Origin: Clostridia bacterium
Lineage (GTDB): Bacteria > Bacillota > Dehalobacteriia > UBA4068
DNA: 5,970 bases
Direction: 5' to 3'
Assembly (NCBI GenBank): GCA_012515255.1
Contig: JAAYYR010000051.1
Location: 1-5,970 of the forward strand
The notes under the pieces were generated by a model. The model was given only the letters and a program-made list of their open reading frames with translations. It ran no database searches and was not told the DNA's origin. Position numbers and translations under genes: made by a program. Shown in pieces: positions 1 through 5,620 of the stretch. Position 1 is the first letter of the stretch; the number at the start of each line of letters is the position of its first letter.

Positions 1-41
1 AGGATTTGCAGTCCTCTGCCTTACCACTTGGCTATGGCGCC
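1..41 (-). tRNA. trnC: tRNA-Cys (GCA), 5' part, cut by window edge
   Basis: Read on the minus strand from 41 to 1, this is the first 41 nt of a tRNA. It has acceptor strand GGCGCCA, then TA, a D-arm GCC-AAGTGGTAA-GGC, and an anticodon arm GAGGA-CTGCAAA-TCCT. The anticodon is GCA, which reads cysteine codons UGC/UGU. The sequence closely resembles the tRNA-Cys of Bacillota such as Bacillus subtilis. The last base of the anticodon stem, the variable loop, T-arm and 3' acceptor strand lie beyond position 1. Intactness of the 3' half therefore cannot be judged. The acceptor strand begins at 41, which leaves room for a short 5' leader after the promoter proposed at 60-88. Confidence 0.93.
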
Positions 42-59
42 GGATTCACAGCAACAATA

Positions 60-88
60 ATTTTACCATAGCCGATCTAAAAATGCAA
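60..88 (-). promoter_or_regulatory. Candidate promoter of tRNA-Cys
   Basis: On the minus strand a -10-like TAAAAT (60-65, 5 of 6 consensus bases) is preceded, after a 17-bp spacer, by TTGCAT (83-88, 3 of 6 consensus bases). Transcription would start near 52-54, about 12 nt before the mature tRNA 5' end at 41. This is a normal leader length for RNase P processing. The -35 match is weak, so the call rests mainly on the -10 and the spacing. The -35 lies within a CTAAAAA/TTTTTAG inverted repeat. Confidence 0.4.
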
Positions 89-98
89 GCGTTTTTAG
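77..98. repeat. Short inverted repeat over tRNA-Cys promoter
   Basis: CTAAAAA (77-83) and TTTTTAG (92-98) are perfect 7-bp inverted arms separated by 8 nt. The arms surround the proposed -35 region of the tRNA-Cys promoter. This could be a protein site, an A/T-rich upstream element or chance in an A/T-rich intergenic stretch. No U-tract follows in a position that makes it a convincing terminator. Confidence 0.35.
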
Positions 99-198
99 CC
101 GTCCCTATTGAGGATGCCTTTGTCCTCGCCCCAGCATGGCAGGCTATTACAGCTTAGCCGCAACCAGCCGTTGGATTTTATTCTACCAAATTTCTCCC

Positions 199-222
199 GT
201 TTATGATATGATCATCATAAAC
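199..222. promoter_or_regulatory. Palindromic operator candidate upstream of the flavoprotein-chrA operon
   Basis: GTTTATGAT (199-207) and ATCATAAAC (214-222) are perfect 9-bp inverted arms around the 6-bp spacer ATGATC. The site lies about 50 bp before the first start codon of the plus-strand operon. It contains two overlapping -10-like TATGAT hexamers (202-207 and 207-212), so a bound dimer would cover the RNA polymerase contact site. No good -35 is visible at 16-18 bp upstream of either hexamer. The promoter is therefore either weak, activator-dependent or elsewhere. The arm length and spacing fit a dimeric helix-turn-helix regulator. The regulator family cannot be named from the site, and no regulator gene is in the window. 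Confidence 0.5.
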
Positions 223-271
223 AATTAGCCGCGGGGCAACCCGTTCATGTCCGAACCGGCGGAAAGGATAG

Positions 272-823
272 ATGAAGATGACAAAAAACGTGCTGGTTTT
301 GCATTGCAGCCCGCGTGAGGACGGCAATACCCATTCCTTAGCCGAGATGTTCAGCGCCGGCGCCGAGGCGTCCTCACACCGCGTAACAAGGCTCAATATT
401 GGCAAAGCTATAGTCGGGCCTTGCGCTGCCTGCAATTATTGCCGCGAGCATGACCATATCTGTATTCAGCAGGACGATATGCCGCAGATACTCGGCGCTA
501 TCGTTGCCGCCGACGTCGTGGCTTTTGCGGCGCCTCTATATTTTTACGGCCTGCCGGCGCAAATGAAGCTGGTGATGGATCGCCTGTATGCGCTTGGGCC
601 GCAATACCCGCGCCACAATAAAGAGATTGTGCTGCTGCTTGCGGGAGGCAGCCCCAAGCCCGAGGATTATGAGGGGGCAATCAAAAATTTCCAGCTCGCT
701 TTCATCGATTATCTCAAGTGGACGGATCGGGGCGTCCTCATTGCGCCGGGTGTTTATGCCGCGGGCGAAATTAAGGAAAACCCCATCCTCGCCGACGCGT
801 TTAAGATCGGTTTCAATCTATGA
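272..823 (+). CDS. Flavodoxin-family protein with four-cysteine cluster (NADPH-dependent FMN reductase / iron-sulfur flavoprotein type)
   Basis: This 183-residue protein has the flavodoxin fold of the NADPH-dependent FMN reductase family. A first beta strand (NVLVLHCSP, 6-14) leads into an FMN phosphate-binding loop, SPREDGNTHSLAE (13-25). A second flavin-contact segment, PLYFYGLPAQMK (88-99), follows. Between them lies C51-x2-C54-x2-C57-x6-C64, then QQDDM. This spacing is close to the compact cysteine motif of archaeal/bacterial iron-sulfur flavoproteins, so a [4Fe-4S] cluster next to FMN is possible but unproven. The protein is probably cytoplasmic; no signal peptide is seen. The GGAAAGG at 261-267 is 4 nt before the ATG at 272 and 10 nt before a second ATG at 278, so the protein may start at Met3. 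Its stop overlaps the next start (ATGA), so it is co-translated with two ChrA-type transporters. This suggests reduction of an oxyanion or a detoxification role; the substrate is inferred. Plain flavodoxin-like quinone reductase activity is the main alternative. Confidence 0.85.
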   Translation: MKMTKNVLVLHCSPREDGNTHSLAEMFSAGAEASSHRVTRLNIGKAIVGPCAACNYCREHDHICIQQDDMPQILGAIVAADVVAFAAPLYFYGLPAQMKLVMDRLYALGPQYPRHNKEIVLLLAGGSPKPEDYEGAIKNFQLAFIDYLKWTDRGVLIAPGVYAAGEIKENPILADAFKIGFNL

Positions 824-1374
824 TCAAAAACCTTTTGCAGACTTTTTGGATTTTTACCAAAGTCAGCCTCTCCACTTTTGGCGGCGGCTATTCGATGATG
901 CCCCAATTCCAGCATGAGCTCGTAGAGCGGCGGCAGTGGCTAAGCGAGGAAGAGCTGGCTAATTTCTATGCCCTGGCGCAATGCCAGCCGGGCGCTTTCG
1001 CCGTCAATACCGCGGTGCTTGTCAGCACCTCCCGCTATGGCGCGGCGGCAGGCTTTGTGGCTGCGGCAGGTATCGTGCTGGCGCCGGTGCTTTTTATCCT
1101 GGGCCTGGCCCTTTTGCTTAACCGCCATGCCGATATCCCCCAGATCGCCCAGGCCATGGCCGGCATCAAGGTCGTGGTGGCTGCTTTGGTTTTGCATAAT
1201 GTGTGGCTTTTCCTCAAAACCGGCCTGCGCAACCCCCTTTACCTGGGCGTATTCGCCTCGTCCCTGATATTATTGGCTTTTGGCCTGTTCAGCCCAATTA
1301 TCGTCCTGCTGCTGTCAGCGGCCGCCGCTATCCTTATCGGCATATTACGCAAAAAAAAGGGTTCCCGGCCATGA
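820..1374 (+). CDS. chrA: Half-size ChrA (chromate transporter family) protein, first of a pair
   Basis: This 184-residue inner-membrane protein is a single-domain (short-chain) member of the CHR chromate ion transporter family. Family marks are the amphipathic start with STFGGGYSMMPQFQHEL (18-34), the RRQWLSEEEL segment (38-46) and AQCQPGAFAVNTA (53-65). Hydrophobic segments lie at about 76-100, 113-131, 140-153 and 156-175. The C-terminus is basic (RKKKGSRP). Full-length CHR proteins carry two such domains of about 180-200 residues. Short-chain ones usually come as neighbouring gene pairs, as in Bacillus subtilis, where both halves are needed. The ATG at 820 overlaps the previous stop and has no clear Shine-Dalgarno of its own, so translation is probably coupled to the upstream gene. 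The stop overlaps the second half's start. Transport of chromate (as an analogue of sulfate) is the family function; the true substrate is not shown here. Confidence 0.9.
   Translation: MIKNLLQTFWIFTKVSLSTFGGGYSMMPQFQHELVERRQWLSEEELANFYALAQCQPGAFAVNTAVLVSTSRYGAAAGFVAAAGIVLAPVLFILGLALLLNRHADIPQIAQAMAGIKVVVAALVLHNVWLFLKTGLRNPLYLGVFASSLILLAFGLFSPIIVLLLSAAAAILIGILRKKKGSRP
1351..1361 (+). promoter_or_regulatory. A8G3 tract: ribosome binding site of second chrA and possible -1 slippery site
   Basis: Eight A followed by GGG end the first chrA half. AAAGGG (1356-1361) sits 9 nt before the ATG at 1371 and can serve as its Shine-Dalgarno. In the reading frame of the first half the tract reads AAA AAA AAG. 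It therefore contains A_AAA_AAG, the heptamer known for -1 frameshifting in Escherichia coli dnaX. A -1 shift here enters the open frame of the second half and passes through Gly-Phe-Pro-Ala into its Met1. No upstream stimulatory Shine-Dalgarno and no strong downstream hairpin is evident, so the ribosome-binding role is the safer call. Confidence 0.5.
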
Positions 1375-1919
1375 TCTATATGCAATTATTAGGCGAATTT
1401 CTCAAAATTGGCATTTTCGCCATCGGCGGCCCGGGCACGATGCCTTTTCTCTTTGACCTGGCGGCGCGCTACGACTGGTTCAGCCTTGCCGAGCTAGCCG
1501 ATATGATCACCCTGGCTCAAACAGCGCCCGGGCCTTTTGGCGTCAATGTGGTGGCTCTGGCGGGCTTCCATAGCGCCGGCCTGCCGGGGGCCGCGATCGC
1601 CACGGCTGCTTTTGTGCTGCCGCCGACGCTGATCTCGCTGCTGATCTGCCGCTTTTTGGCATTATGGCGCAGTAACCGCTATGTCAATATGGCCTTTTCC
1701 GGCCTGCGCCCCGCCACAGCCGGTCTGTTGGCGGCAATTTGGCTTAATTTGCTGGCTCTGGCGATCTGCGGCACGGACTCCCTGTTTAAGGCGACGGATA
1801 TCAATATCAAGGCGCTGCTGTTCTTGTTGGTCATGCTGCCGCTGGTATTCCGCGTACGCATCAATCCCGTGGTCTTTATCGCCGCCGGCGCTTTGGTAGG
1901 CATCCTGGCCGGGCTATAA
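1371..1919 (+). CDS. chrA: Half-size ChrA (chromate transporter family) protein, second of a pair
   Basis: This 182-residue membrane protein is the partner half of the preceding CHR-family transporter. It has the family layout: an N-terminal amphipathic segment with IFAIGGPGTMPFLFDL (15-30), WFSLAELADMITLAQTAPGPFGVN (36-59), and the later GLRPATAGLL (111-120). Hydrophobic segments lie at about 67-94, 112-132, 148-161 and 166-181. Where the first half has FGGG, this one has IGGPG, so the two are diverged homologues and not recent duplicates. This suggests fixed roles within a heterodimer, probably with opposite membrane orientation, as is known for the fused and paired forms. The start at 1371 is chosen because it forms an ATGA overlap with the upstream stop and has AAAGGG at 9 nt. 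The frame is open further upstream to 1203, but that part overlaps the first half and is not expected to be translated independently. A second ATG at 1380 is possible. Confidence 0.9.
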   Translation: MIYMQLLGEFLKIGIFAIGGPGTMPFLFDLAARYDWFSLAELADMITLAQTAPGPFGVNVVALAGFHSAGLPGAAIATAAFVLPPTLISLLICRFLALWRSNRYVNMAFSGLRPATAGLLAAIWLNLLALAICGTDSLFKATDINIKALLFLLVMLPLVFRVRINPVVFIAAGALVGILAGL

Positions 1920-1990
1920 ACGCCGTCCCGCCCGCAAGGCCGCGATAGCGGATTAAGCCCATAAAACAGCCGCCGAGCGCAGGCTTGAAT

Positions 1991-2017
1991 AAAAAACCGC
2001 CACCAAGGCGGTTTTTT
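1991..2017. terminator. Bidirectional Rho-independent terminator
   Basis: AAAAAACCGCC (1991-2001) and GGCGGTTTTTT (2007-2017) form a perfect 11-bp inverted repeat with the 5-nt loop ACCAA. In either direction the G+C stem is followed by six U. It therefore ends both the plus-strand chrA operon (stop 72 nt upstream) and the convergent radical SAM gene (stop about 65 nt away on the other side). Confidence 0.93.
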
Positions 2018-2042
2018 GCCGTTGAGCCGAATATGACCATTC

Positions 2043-2077
2043 CCGGCATCAGGCGCGACGCCCGCTGCTGACGCCGG
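2043..2077 (-). other. Stem-loop just after the radical SAM gene
   Basis: On the minus strand CCGGCGTCAG (2077-2068) pairs with CTGATGCCGG (2052-2043) over 10 bp, with one G-U wobble. A small inner GGCG/CGCC helix is possible within the 15-nt loop region. It begins 5 nt after the TAA of the radical SAM gene and precedes the shared terminator by about 25 nt. No U-tract follows it. It is better read as a 3'-end stabilising hairpin or chance pairing than as a second terminator. Confidence 0.35.
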
Positions 2078-2081
2078 ATGG

Positions 2082-3338
2082 TTAACGACGCAAATCATGA
2101 CTGTAACTGCCGATTTGTAATTGCGTCAATTCCCGCTGCAAGCTCTCGATCATACGCCGGATACCCAGTGGCTTTTTCCCGGCGCAAAAGCGCTCCATCA
2201 GCCGCGGGTCACAGTTCAAATTGCGCAGTTGCAGCTGCGCCACATCATAGCGCCCGAGCAGCTCTATCAATGCCGCCACCTGTTGCTCGTCATCGCTGAA
2301 ACCGGGATATGTGAGCAGATTGAGCGCCACCGGCACTTGCTTTTCCTGCGCCGCGGCCAGCGAGCCGCAAACATCGTCTAGGGTAAAATTCTTCGGCCTG
2401 TGATAGGCAAGATAATCCGCGTGGACAGCGGAAAAAAGCGAGACGCTGGCGCTGTCCAGACCGGCCGCGATCAGCCCGGTAAAAGCCTGGGTGTCGCCGC
2501 CATTCGTATTGATATTGATCAGGCCGCGCCGGGTCTTGGCGCGGATCAAGCGGATAGCCTCGCAAATGAGCGGCGCCGCCAGCAGTGGTTCTCCTTCGCA
2601 TCCCTGGCCGAAGCTGACCATAGCGTCCGCGGCTTGGCTCAAATGGGCAATCGCTACAACAGCCACCTCCTCCGCGCTTGGCGAACAGGTGATGCGCTGC
2701 TGCGGCGCCGGCGGCCCGCCCGGCTGCCGCTCGGAGATGCAGCCCAGGCATGCGGCATTGCAGGCGGGAGATACCGGCAACCCCCCTTCCCAGCGGCGGT
2801 AGATGATATTCTGCGCCGTAAAGCAGCCGTATTCCAGCGAGCAGCGGCTAAGCTGGCTGATCAGCCTATTGCCGGGGAATTCCGCCTGCCTTTGCTCCAC
2901 GAGCATAGGCAAATTAGCGCCGTTAAAATGACGGGGATGCCAGCGCCTGTGCTCGTCGCTCGCCAGCGCCGCCACCACCAGCTTGCCTTTTTCCACGCCC
3001 ACGGCCGTATAGCCGAGCAAAGGCAGCGGCTCACCGGAGCAGACAGCGGCCGGCAACAGGGTGCGGGTGAAGCCTTGCGGTAAAAGCGCCGCCACCGCGT
3101 AAACCGGCTCCGCTTTCTTTTTATACGGGTTTTCATCCACTTGCAGGAATTCGCCGCTTTCCCGGTCAAAGCCGACCGCGGCCGCATTTGGCATCAGGGT
3201 TAGCGTCGCGCCCTCGGGCAGCGGCAGCAAATCCGCTTTACCGGGCCGCAGCAGCAGATTGCCGGATTGCGCCGCCATTTCAAGCGGAGGGAAATCAAAC
3301 CATTGCCCGTCGGGGCGGGCGAAAATCATTACAGCCAT
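2082..3338 (-). CDS. Radical SAM protein of unknown function
   Basis: This 418-residue protein carries the radical SAM signature C193-x3-C197-x2-C200 (SPACNAACLGC), which binds a [4Fe-4S] cluster and S-adenosylmethionine. Further core marks are GQGCEGEP (244-251), matching the SAM-binding GEP motif after the second strand, and ININTNG (274-280). The core thus spans about 185-400. About 185 residues precede it and form a domain I do not recognise. That part includes C166 and C172 close together (SRCSLEYGC), and further cysteines occur at 218, 247, 324, 376 and 385. No SPASM-type multi-cysteine tail is seen. The ATG at 3338 follows TAAGGAG at a 5-nt gap, a strong ribosome binding site that fixes the start. 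The gene is monocistronic by appearance, with 215 bp to the gene upstream of it and a bidirectional terminator after it. Reaction and substrate cannot be assigned; activase-like or peptide/cofactor-modifying roles are only possibilities. Confidence 0.85.
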   Translation of the reverse strand: MAVMIFARPDGQWFDFPPLEMAAQSGNLLLRPGKADLLPLPEGATLTLMPNAAAVGFDRESGEFLQVDENPYKKKAEPVYAVAALLPQGFTRTLLPAAVCSGEPLPLLGYTAVGVEKGKLVVAALASDEHRRWHPRHFNGANLPMLVEQRQAEFPGNRLISQLSRCSLEYGCFTAQNIIYRRWEGGLPVSPACNAACLGCISERQPGGPPAPQQRITCSPSAEEVAVVAIAHLSQAADAMVSFGQGCEGEPLLAAPLICEAIRLIRAKTRRGLININTNGGDTQAFTGLIAAGLDSASVSLFSAVHADYLAYHRPKNFTLDDVCGSLAAAQEKQVPVALNLLTYPGFSDDEQQVAALIELLGRYDVAQLQLRNLNCDPRLMERFCAGKKPLGIRRMIESLQRELTQLQIGSYSHDLRR

Positions 3339-3359
3339 GCTGTCTCCTTATCTGAGTAG

Positions 3360-3365
3360 ATTATC
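3360..3365 (-). promoter_or_regulatory. Weak -10-like site before radical SAM gene
   Basis: On the minus strand GATAAT lies 21 nt upstream of the start codon and about 10 nt before the Shine-Dalgarno. It is a fair -10 match, but no -35-like hexamer stands 16-18 bp upstream. Transcription from here would leave a very short leader. The gene may instead be read through from the acyl-CoA synthetase gene. Confidence 0.2.
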
Positions 3366-3490
3366 CATACATTAAACGCGTCATTCCGCCCGGGCTGATC
3401 CATCCGCCGCTTTGTTCCGCCCACATAGGCGAAAATAACGGCTTTTACGGATACGCCGCCTCCTGGCGAGGGCCGCTGATAGCCAATTCC

Positions 3491-3514
3491 GCGCGCGCTA
3501 AAGCAGCTGCGCGC
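3491..3514 (-). other. GC-rich stem-loop after the acyl-CoA synthetase gene
   Basis: GCGCGC-GCT (3491-3499) pairs with AGC-T-GCGCGC (3505-3514), giving nine base pairs with one bulged T and the loop AAAGC. It lies 40-60 nt downstream of the stop of the minus-strand acyl-CoA synthetase gene. No U-tract follows on the minus strand (GGAATTGGC), so it is not a standard intrinsic terminator. It may stabilise the 3' end or cause pausing. The rest of the gap 3339-3553 shows no gene I can support. Confidence 0.3.
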
Positions 3515-3553
3515 ACAGCCGGGAAGCAGGGTCTTGCCGCCTGGGCTTGGCTA

Positions 3554-5581
3554 CTATTCTCCCAGCAGCCGGGCGTCGGCGATCACCGCGCCCTCGCGGT
3601 ACACGAAAAGCGGGTTGATTTCGCCTTCGCGCAATTGCGGATACATACAGGGGATATGAGAAAAGCGGCTTATCAGGCCGGCTACAGCCGCCACATCCAG
3701 CGCCGGCCCGCCGCGCGCGCCTTGCAGCAGCGGCCAGGCGCGCAGCTCGCCCAGCATAGCAAGAGCCGCCGTCTCGTCCACCGGCGCGACGCGCAGCGCC
3801 ACATCGCGCATGATCTCGGCATAAACGCCGCCCAGGCCGCACATGATCACCGGGCCGAATTGCGGATCGCGGATAAAGCCGATGATCAGTTCTTGGCCGG
3901 GGTTTTGCATCGGATAGAGCATCACGCCCCGGAAATCAAGCTCCGCCGCCATCGCCTGCAGCTCGTCATAGGCTTGCTCGGCCGCGGGCAAATCAGCTAT
4001 ACCCAGCTTGACCCCGCCCATGTCTGATTTGTGGATAATGTTGGGCGATACCACTTTGATGGCGAGCGGATAGCCCAGCTCCGCCGCTGCTTGGGCTAAT
4101 TGCGCCCGCTTTTGCACAAAGCGGCGCGGCAGCGTCGGCAAACCTTGCTCCGCAAGCATATCCATGACTTGCGGCTCAAGAATATAGCCGGGATAAGGCG
4201 GCAATTGTTGCTCCTTGATCAGCGGCGGCCGCCAGGGAGGAGCCTGCCGCATTTGCTCATAGCGGCGCCGCCGCGAGAGCGCCAGCACTGCCCGCTCGCC
4301 AGATTCAAAACAGGGGCAGCCCGCCGCTTCTAAATATGCGCCGGCGGAATCAATATCCGCGCCGACGGCAAAATGGGCGGCCACCGGCTTGCCGCTGACG
4401 GCAGCAGCCTCGGCTATGGCCTCGGCATAGGGCAAAGCCGCCAGATACGGCGTACCGATATAGATGGCAAGCGCCGCGTCTGTCTCCGCCAACATGGCGA
4501 GCAAGGCATCCCGGTACTGGCGCGGGCTGCCCTCCACCGTGAGGTCGATCGGATTGGCAAGACCTGCATGGGCGGGCAAAATGCGCCCCAGAGCCGCTTG
4601 CGCCGCCTCACTTGGCTCCGGTAAAACAAGGCCGTTGCCCTCGACGCTGTCGGCTGCCATTACGCCCGGCCCGCCGCTATTGGTGATGATGGCCAGCCGC
4701 CCTCCTGTCAGCGGCTTGCTGTGGCTAAGAGCCTTAGTCATATCGAGCAATTGTGCCACGCTGTCCGCCCTGAGCGCGCCCGCTGTTGCGAGCGCCTGAG
4801 TATAGACCTCGTCCGCTCCGGCCAGGCTGCCGGTATGCGAAAGAGCCGCCCGTTGCCCGGCGGCCGTGCGGCCGGATTTAATCACGATCACCGGCTTCTC
4901 GCGGCTGATTTGCGACACGATATCCATAAAGCGGCGCCCCTCGCCAAGATGCTCCGCATAAACCGCTACGATACGCGTCTCGTCGTCGCCTTTGAGGTAG
5001 TCGAGCAAATCCAGCTCATTAATATCGCTGCCATTGCCAAAGCTGATAAATTTGGCGATACCCACACCGGCCGGGCCGGCCAGATCGCAGATCAGTCCGC
5101 CCATTGCGCCGCTTTGCGATACCAGGCTGAGCGAACCCGACGGCGGCGCGGCCTCTAGAGTAGGATAAAGGTTAAAGCGGGTATTGATCAGGCCGGAGCA
5201 GTTGGGGCCGATATAGCGGACGCCCGCCTCGGCGGCAGCCTGCTTCAATTCCTCCTCCAGCAGCGGCTGCCGCGCCTCGCTAAAGCCGCTGCTGATAATC
5301 ACCGCTGCCCGGATGCCCACAGCGCCGCAATCGCGGATGATTGCCGGCGCCGCCACGGCGGGGGCGGCGATCAAGGCCAGATCGAGCGGCTGGCCGATCT
5401 CGCTGACGCTGCTAAAACCAGGAGCCGCGGCAAAGCCCCGGCCCTTGGGGTTGACGGCGTAGACCTGGCTATAGCCGCCCTCCAGCAGCCGTCCGACCAG
5501 GATAGCGCCCAGTTTGCCGGGGCTCATGCTGCCAAATACCGCGACGCCCCGCGGTTGAAAGAAAGCTTGCGCATCTATCAT
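3554..5581 (-). CDS. ADP-forming acyl-CoA (acetate-CoA) synthetase, single-chain alpha-beta fusion
   Basis: This 675-residue cytoplasmic enzyme is of the NDP-forming acyl-CoA synthetase superfamily. It converts acyl-CoA + ADP + Pi to free acid + CoA + ATP, or the reverse. Domains in order: a CoA-binding Rossmann domain (1-125, with NPKG at 44-47 and GPNCSG at 125-130); succinyl-CoA-ligase-like domains (about 148-290 and 293-440, with SQSGAMG 155-161, SFGNGSDINELD 180-191 and NSGGPG 301-306); a proline-rich linker (about 445-465); and an ATP-grasp domain (about 466-675, with HKSDMGGV 517-524, GQELIIG 562-568, GLGGVYAEIMRD 582-593 and EINPLFV 654-660). H249 in SHTGS matches the phosphorylated alpha-subunit histidine, and H517 fits the conserved beta-subunit histidine. 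The length is near the usual 690-710, with no acetyltransferase domain, so it is not a protein acetylase of the Pat type. AAGGGG (5589-5594) stands 7 nt before the ATG. It follows the nicotinate phosphoribosyltransferase gene by 39 nt and is probably co-transcribed. Acetate, propionate or branched/aryl acids are all possible substrates. Confidence 0.92.
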   Translation of the reverse strand: MIDAQAFFQPRGVAVFGSMSPGKLGAILVGRLLEGGYSQVYAVNPKGRGFAAAPGFSSVSEIGQPLDLALIAAPAVAAPAIIRDCGAVGIRAAVIISSGFSEARQPLLEEELKQAAAEAGVRYIGPNCSGLINTRFNLYPTLEAAPPSGSLSLVSQSGAMGGLICDLAGPAGVGIAKFISFGNGSDINELDLLDYLKGDDETRIVAVYAEHLGEGRRFMDIVSQISREKPVIVIKSGRTAAGQRAALSHTGSLAGADEVYTQALATAGALRADSVAQLLDMTKALSHSKPLTGGRLAIITNSGGPGVMAADSVEGNGLVLPEPSEAAQAALGRILPAHAGLANPIDLTVEGSPRQYRDALLAMLAETDAALAIYIGTPYLAALPYAEAIAEAAAVSGKPVAAHFAVGADIDSAGAYLEAAGCPCFESGERAVLALSRRRRYEQMRQAPPWRPPLIKEQQLPPYPGYILEPQVMDMLAEQGLPTLPRRFVQKRAQLAQAAAELGYPLAIKVVSPNIIHKSDMGGVKLGIADLPAAEQAYDELQAMAAELDFRGVMLYPMQNPGQELIIGFIRDPQFGPVIMCGLGGVYAEIMRDVALRVAPVDETAALAMLGELRAWPLLQGARGGPALDVAAVAGLISRFSHIPCMYPQLREGEINPLFVYREGAVIADARLLGE

Positions 5582-5620
5582 GCTCTCACCCCTTATCCCT
5601 GCCTAACGACGCCATAGCGT

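Noticed and set aside
114..206. Possible 30-codon leader peptide on the plus strand
   Set aside because: It starts at an ATG with only GAGG directly against it, has no regulatory codon run, and ends inside the operator palindrome; nothing supports translation.
1203..1370. Upstream extension of the second chrA to a start at 1203
   Set aside because: The added 56 residues overlap the first chrA in another frame and look unlike a ChrA N-terminus; the start at 1371 has a ribosome binding site and an ATGA overlap.
1679..2098. Minus-strand open frame (139 codons) across the end of the second chrA and the terminator
   Set aside because: It runs through the strong terminator stem and opposite a real membrane-protein gene; the product has no membrane or family features.
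2400..3083. Long plus-strand open frame (227 codons) opposite the radical SAM gene
   Set aside because: It lies wholly antisense to a gene with clear motifs, has no ribosome binding site or recognisable domain, and its composition is typical of a GC-rich shadow frame.
3418..3431. CGCC-CACATA-GGCG hairpin in the gap before the radical SAM gene
   Set aside because: Only four base pairs, with no U-tract in the useful direction; likely chance.
3498..3842. Minus-strand arginine/alanine-rich frame overlapping the end of the acyl-CoA synthetase
   Set aside because: It is a shadow of the ATP-grasp coding frame, with biased composition and no start signal.
4721..5158. Plus-strand open frame (145 codons) inside the acyl-CoA synthetase
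   Set aside because: Antisense to conserved motifs of a well-recognised enzyme, with no independent evidence.
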